A stretch of 64,000 bases of DNA, from NCBI RefSeq assembly GCF_009932355.1, contig NZ_LEKU01000020.1:1-64000 (forward strand), read 5' to 3'. The DNA is from Riemerella anatipestifer_E (lineage in GTDB: Bacteria; Bacteroidota; Bacteroidia; Flavobacteriales; Weeksellaceae). A model generated the notes under the pieces. It saw only the letters and a list, made by a program, of their open reading frames with translations, did not search any database and had not been told where the DNA came from. The translations under genes and the position numbers were made by a program. Below, in pieces: positions 61,801-64,000 of this stretch (the first letter of the stretch is position 1; the number at the start of each line of letters is the position of its first letter).

Positions 61801-63112
61801 CGTGGTGTCTCGTTCTACCGAATTCCGTTTGGTAGCAGATAATGCTAGCAGAACGCCTATTATGGTGGCAAACTTACCTTACGGTTCAATACTTTCTGTG
61901 AAACCAGGGGATAAAGTGAAGAAAGGAGACCTTATCGCAAGGTGGGATCCGTATAATGCGGTAATCATTGCTGAAACTTCTGGTAAGGTAGAGTACGAAG
62001 ATATTATCAAAGGGGTGTCTTTCCAATTAGAAATTGACGAACAGACAGGCTTTGAAGAAAAGGTAATCTCTGAATCTAGAAACAAAAAAGCGGTACCTAC
62101 TCTTAGAGTGGTAGATTCTAAAGGAGTAGAGCAAAAATCTTACAACTTACCTGTGGGAGCACACTTAATGGTAAATGATGGAGAGAAGATTAAAGCTGGT
62201 AAGATTTTAATTAAAATCCCAAGAAAATCTGCAAAAGCAGGGGATATCACGGGAGGTCTTCCTAGAGTAACGGAACTTTTCGAAGCTAGAAATCCTTCTA
62301 ATCCTGCGGTAGTAACCGAAATTGATGGGGTAGTATCTTACGGAAAAATCAAGAGAGGTAACCGTGAGCTTATCGTAGAGTCTAAATCAGGAGAAATTAA
62401 GAAATACTTGGTGAAATTATCTAACCAAATCTTAGTTCAAGAAAACGACTTCGTAAGAGCAGGTTCTCCATTGTCAGATGGTTCAGTAACGCCTAACGAT
62501 ATTTTAGCAATTAAAGGTCCTACAGCGGTACAAGAATATTTGGTAAACGAGATCCAAGAGGTATACCGTTTACAAGGGGTGAAGATTGATGATAAGCACT
62601 TTGAAATCATCGTTCGCCAAATGATGACGAAAGTAGAGATTGTAGATGGTGGAGATACTCAGTTCTTGGAAGGTAGTCTAGAACATAAGCAAGACTTTAT
62701 CGAAGAGAACGAAAGAGTGTTTGGTATGAAGGTGGTTACCGACCCAGGAGACTCTCAAGTGCTTAAAGCAGGTCAGATGATTACAGCGAGAGAACTAAGA
62801 GATGAAAACTCTAAGCTTAAGAGAGAAGACTTGAAACTGGTAGAAGTTCGCGAAGCACTTACAGCTACAGCGCACCCAGTTTTACAGGGTATCACAAGAG
62901 CGGCTCTACAAACTAAGTCATTTATGTCTGCGGCATCTTTCCAAGAAACTACTAAGGTACTTAACGAAGCAGCGGTATCAGGTAAAGTAGATGAATTGAA
63001 TGGTCTTAAAGAAAATGTAATTGTAGGACACAGAATTCCTGCAGGAACGGGTCTTAAAGATTATCAAAACTTTATCGTAGGTTCTAACAAAGAATTTGAA
63101 GACTTAAACTAA
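58844..63112 (+). CDS. rpoC: RNA polymerase beta' subunit (1422 aa)
   Basis: Zinc finger 1 in [20 protein letters not shown] near residue 65, the catalytic Mg-binding motif [16 protein letters not shown] near 475 and zinc site 2 in [16 protein letters not shown] near 890-905 (first Cys somewhat earlier, in EDDCGTLRG near 820). C-terminal [15 protein letters not shown] and a bridge-helix/trigger-loop block ([19 protein letters not shown]) near 925. Full length. Separated from rpoB by 82 nt and from the DUF3467 gene by 80 nt, no terminator between. Confidence 0.98.
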   Translation: [1422 protein letters not shown]

Positions 63113-63192
63113 TTTAAAAAACAGTTTGAAAGGTAGAAGATATTTATTATCTTTATACCTTTCAAACTAAATAATAACTAAATAATAATTTT

Positions 63193-63501
63193 ATGGACAA
63201 CAATCAAAACCAAGATCCAAACAACATTAACATTGAACTTAACGAAATGGTAGCAGCTGGTGTATATGCTAACTTAGCTTTGGTAAACCACTCTCCATCT
63301 GAGTTTGTTTTAGATTTCATTCAGTTAATGCCAGGTGTTCAACAAGCTAAAGTAAGATCTAGGGTAATTTTAGCACCATTACATGCTAAAAGAGTTCTAA
63401 ATGCTTTACAGCAAAATATTGCTAACTACGAGCAACAGTTTGGAGAAATTAAAGAGGTTGAGCCTTTTGTATTAGGTGGTAACAATACGCCTCAAGCGTA
63501 A
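63193..63501 (+). CDS. DUF3467 family protein (102 aa)
   Basis: Small protein typical of Bacteroidota downstream of rpoC. Two-part layout: a beta-rich centre (GVYANLALVNHSPSEFVLDF and IQLMPGVQQAKVRSRVILAP) and a helix (LHAKRVLNALQQNIANYEQQ). N-terminus is Asn/Gln rich. Function is not known; its place in the RNA polymerase operon suggests a link with transcription. Followed by a terminator. Confidence 0.88.
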   Translation: MDNNQNQDPNNINIELNEMVAAGVYANLALVNHSPSEFVLDFIQLMPGVQQAKVRSRVILAPLHAKRVLNALQQNIANYEQQFGEIKEVEPFVLGGNNTPQA

Positions 63502-63525
63502 TAAGTCTTTACCTTTAAAATAATT

Positions 63526-63557
63526 AAAGTCTTACTCTTAAAAAGGTAAGACTTTTT
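63526..63557 (+). terminator. Terminator of rpoB-rpoC-DUF3467
   Basis: Arms AAAGTCTTAC and GTAAGACTTT followed by T. Confidence 0.83.
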
Positions 63558-63564
63558 TGATTGT

Positions 63565-64000
63565 ATGAAAAATAGAAATATGAATAAATTAACCACTTTT
63601 ATCACTTTTTTATTAGTAACAAAAGCTATTGCACAGAATGTAGAAAAAGAAAAGGTTGTAGACAGTGTCGTCATAAGTGCAAGGCAAAAAGTAAAGCAAG
63701 AGAGGAAAGAGTTTTTTAAACAAGCCCAATCTACGGAAATTATATCCGCTTATGAGGTGGAAAGGAATAATCCTCACTTTATAGAGCAATCACTAGGAAC
63801 AATGGCTGGTGTTCAGGTAGAAAAAAGAACCCAATTCGGTGGGCAAAGAATTGTTCTGAGAGGTTATGGTAACGACCAGAAATTCAATAATTGGGGAGTG
63901 AAGTTCTACCTCAATTCGGCACCAATTACCAATGCTGATGGCGTTACTATTTTAGAAGATATAGATTTTTCTCTTATCAATAATATTGAGGTCGTTAAGG
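63565..64000 (+). CDS. TonB-dependent receptor, N-terminal part (cut by window edge)
   Basis: Starts at ATG 63565 (MKNRNMNKLTTF) or five codons later at 63580. Signal peptide ends near TKAIAQN; a TonB-box-like stretch VVDSVVISARQKVKQ follows, then the plug domain (IEQSLGTMAGVQVEKRTQFG, RIVLRGYGNDQKFNNWGVKF, LEDIDFSLINNIEVVK). No carboxypeptidase-regulatory domain precedes the plug, unlike the receptor at 2482-5289. The barrel is outside the window, and the substrate is unknown. Confidence 0.85.
   Translation, partial: MKNRNMNKLTTFITFLLVTKAIAQNVEKEKVVDSVVISARQKVKQERKEFFKQAQSTEIISAYEVERNNPHFIEQSLGTMAGVQVEKRTQFGGQRIVLRGYGNDQKFNNWGVKFYLNSAPITNADGVTILEDIDFSLINNIEVVK

Overview
The window comes from the chromosome of a low-GC member of the Bacteroidota, most likely class Flavobacteriia and a Weeksellaceae relative (Riemerella / Bergeyella / Chryseobacterium group). 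The evidence is a SusC/SusD pair, TonB-dependent receptors, a DUF5689 lipoprotein, the SdhC-SdhA-SdhB order, DUF3467 behind rpoC, and promoters of the Bacteroidota form TTG-N19/20-TAnnTTTG in front of many genes. The genus is an inference. No tRNA, rRNA or CRISPR array was seen.

Layout. 1-400: the end of an IS256-like element that appears to have cut an unknown gene. 0.4-6.8 kb: two lipoproteins, a TonB-dependent receptor and a secreted endonuclease, probably a nucleic-acid scavenging locus. 6.8-20.4 kb: metabolism and information genes (acyl-CoA carboxylase beta subunit, ComEC, succinate dehydrogenase sdhCAB, dinB, recA, pyrG, yidC). 20.4-29 kb: rnhB, a SusC/SusD nutrient uptake pair, argS and mtaB. 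29.1-32.2 kb: module copy 1 (structured leader RNA, HU-like protein, fibre-like surface protein). 32.2-37.6 kb: a dienoyl-CoA-reductase-like SDR, an M16 peptidase and a dihydroorotase. 37.7-45.6 kb: a seven-gene operon for a surface polysaccharide (four glycosyltransferases, two kinds of O-acyltransferase, one SGNH-like protein), followed by a GC-richer structured repeat and a hexapeptide acetyltransferase. 46.4-51.9 kb: carbonic anhydrase / small exported protein / SulP transporter, a PAP2-GNAT pair and pth. 52.0-54.6 kb: module copy 2, inverted and frameshifted in both genes. 54.6-63.6 kb: rpoB-rpoC-DUF3467. The right edge cuts a TonB-dependent receptor.

The most interesting object is the duplicated module. 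Each copy starts with a consensus promoter, then a leader of about 370 nt with several hairpins and an intrinsic terminator, then an HU-like gene, a hairpin-bearing spacer, and a surface protein whose N- and C-terminal parts are nearly identical between copies while the centre is unrelated or strongly diverged. An AC tract early in the leader is complementary to the GT tract in the terminator loop in both copies, which suggests antitermination or a pseudoknot. Copy 2 has a 2-nt deletion in the HU-like gene and a 1-nt deletion in the surface gene. The two copies face each other across about 20 kb that includes the polysaccharide operon, so recombination could invert that segment or exchange variable centres. 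Copy 2 also sits directly upstream of rpoB, where rplKAJL would usually be found.
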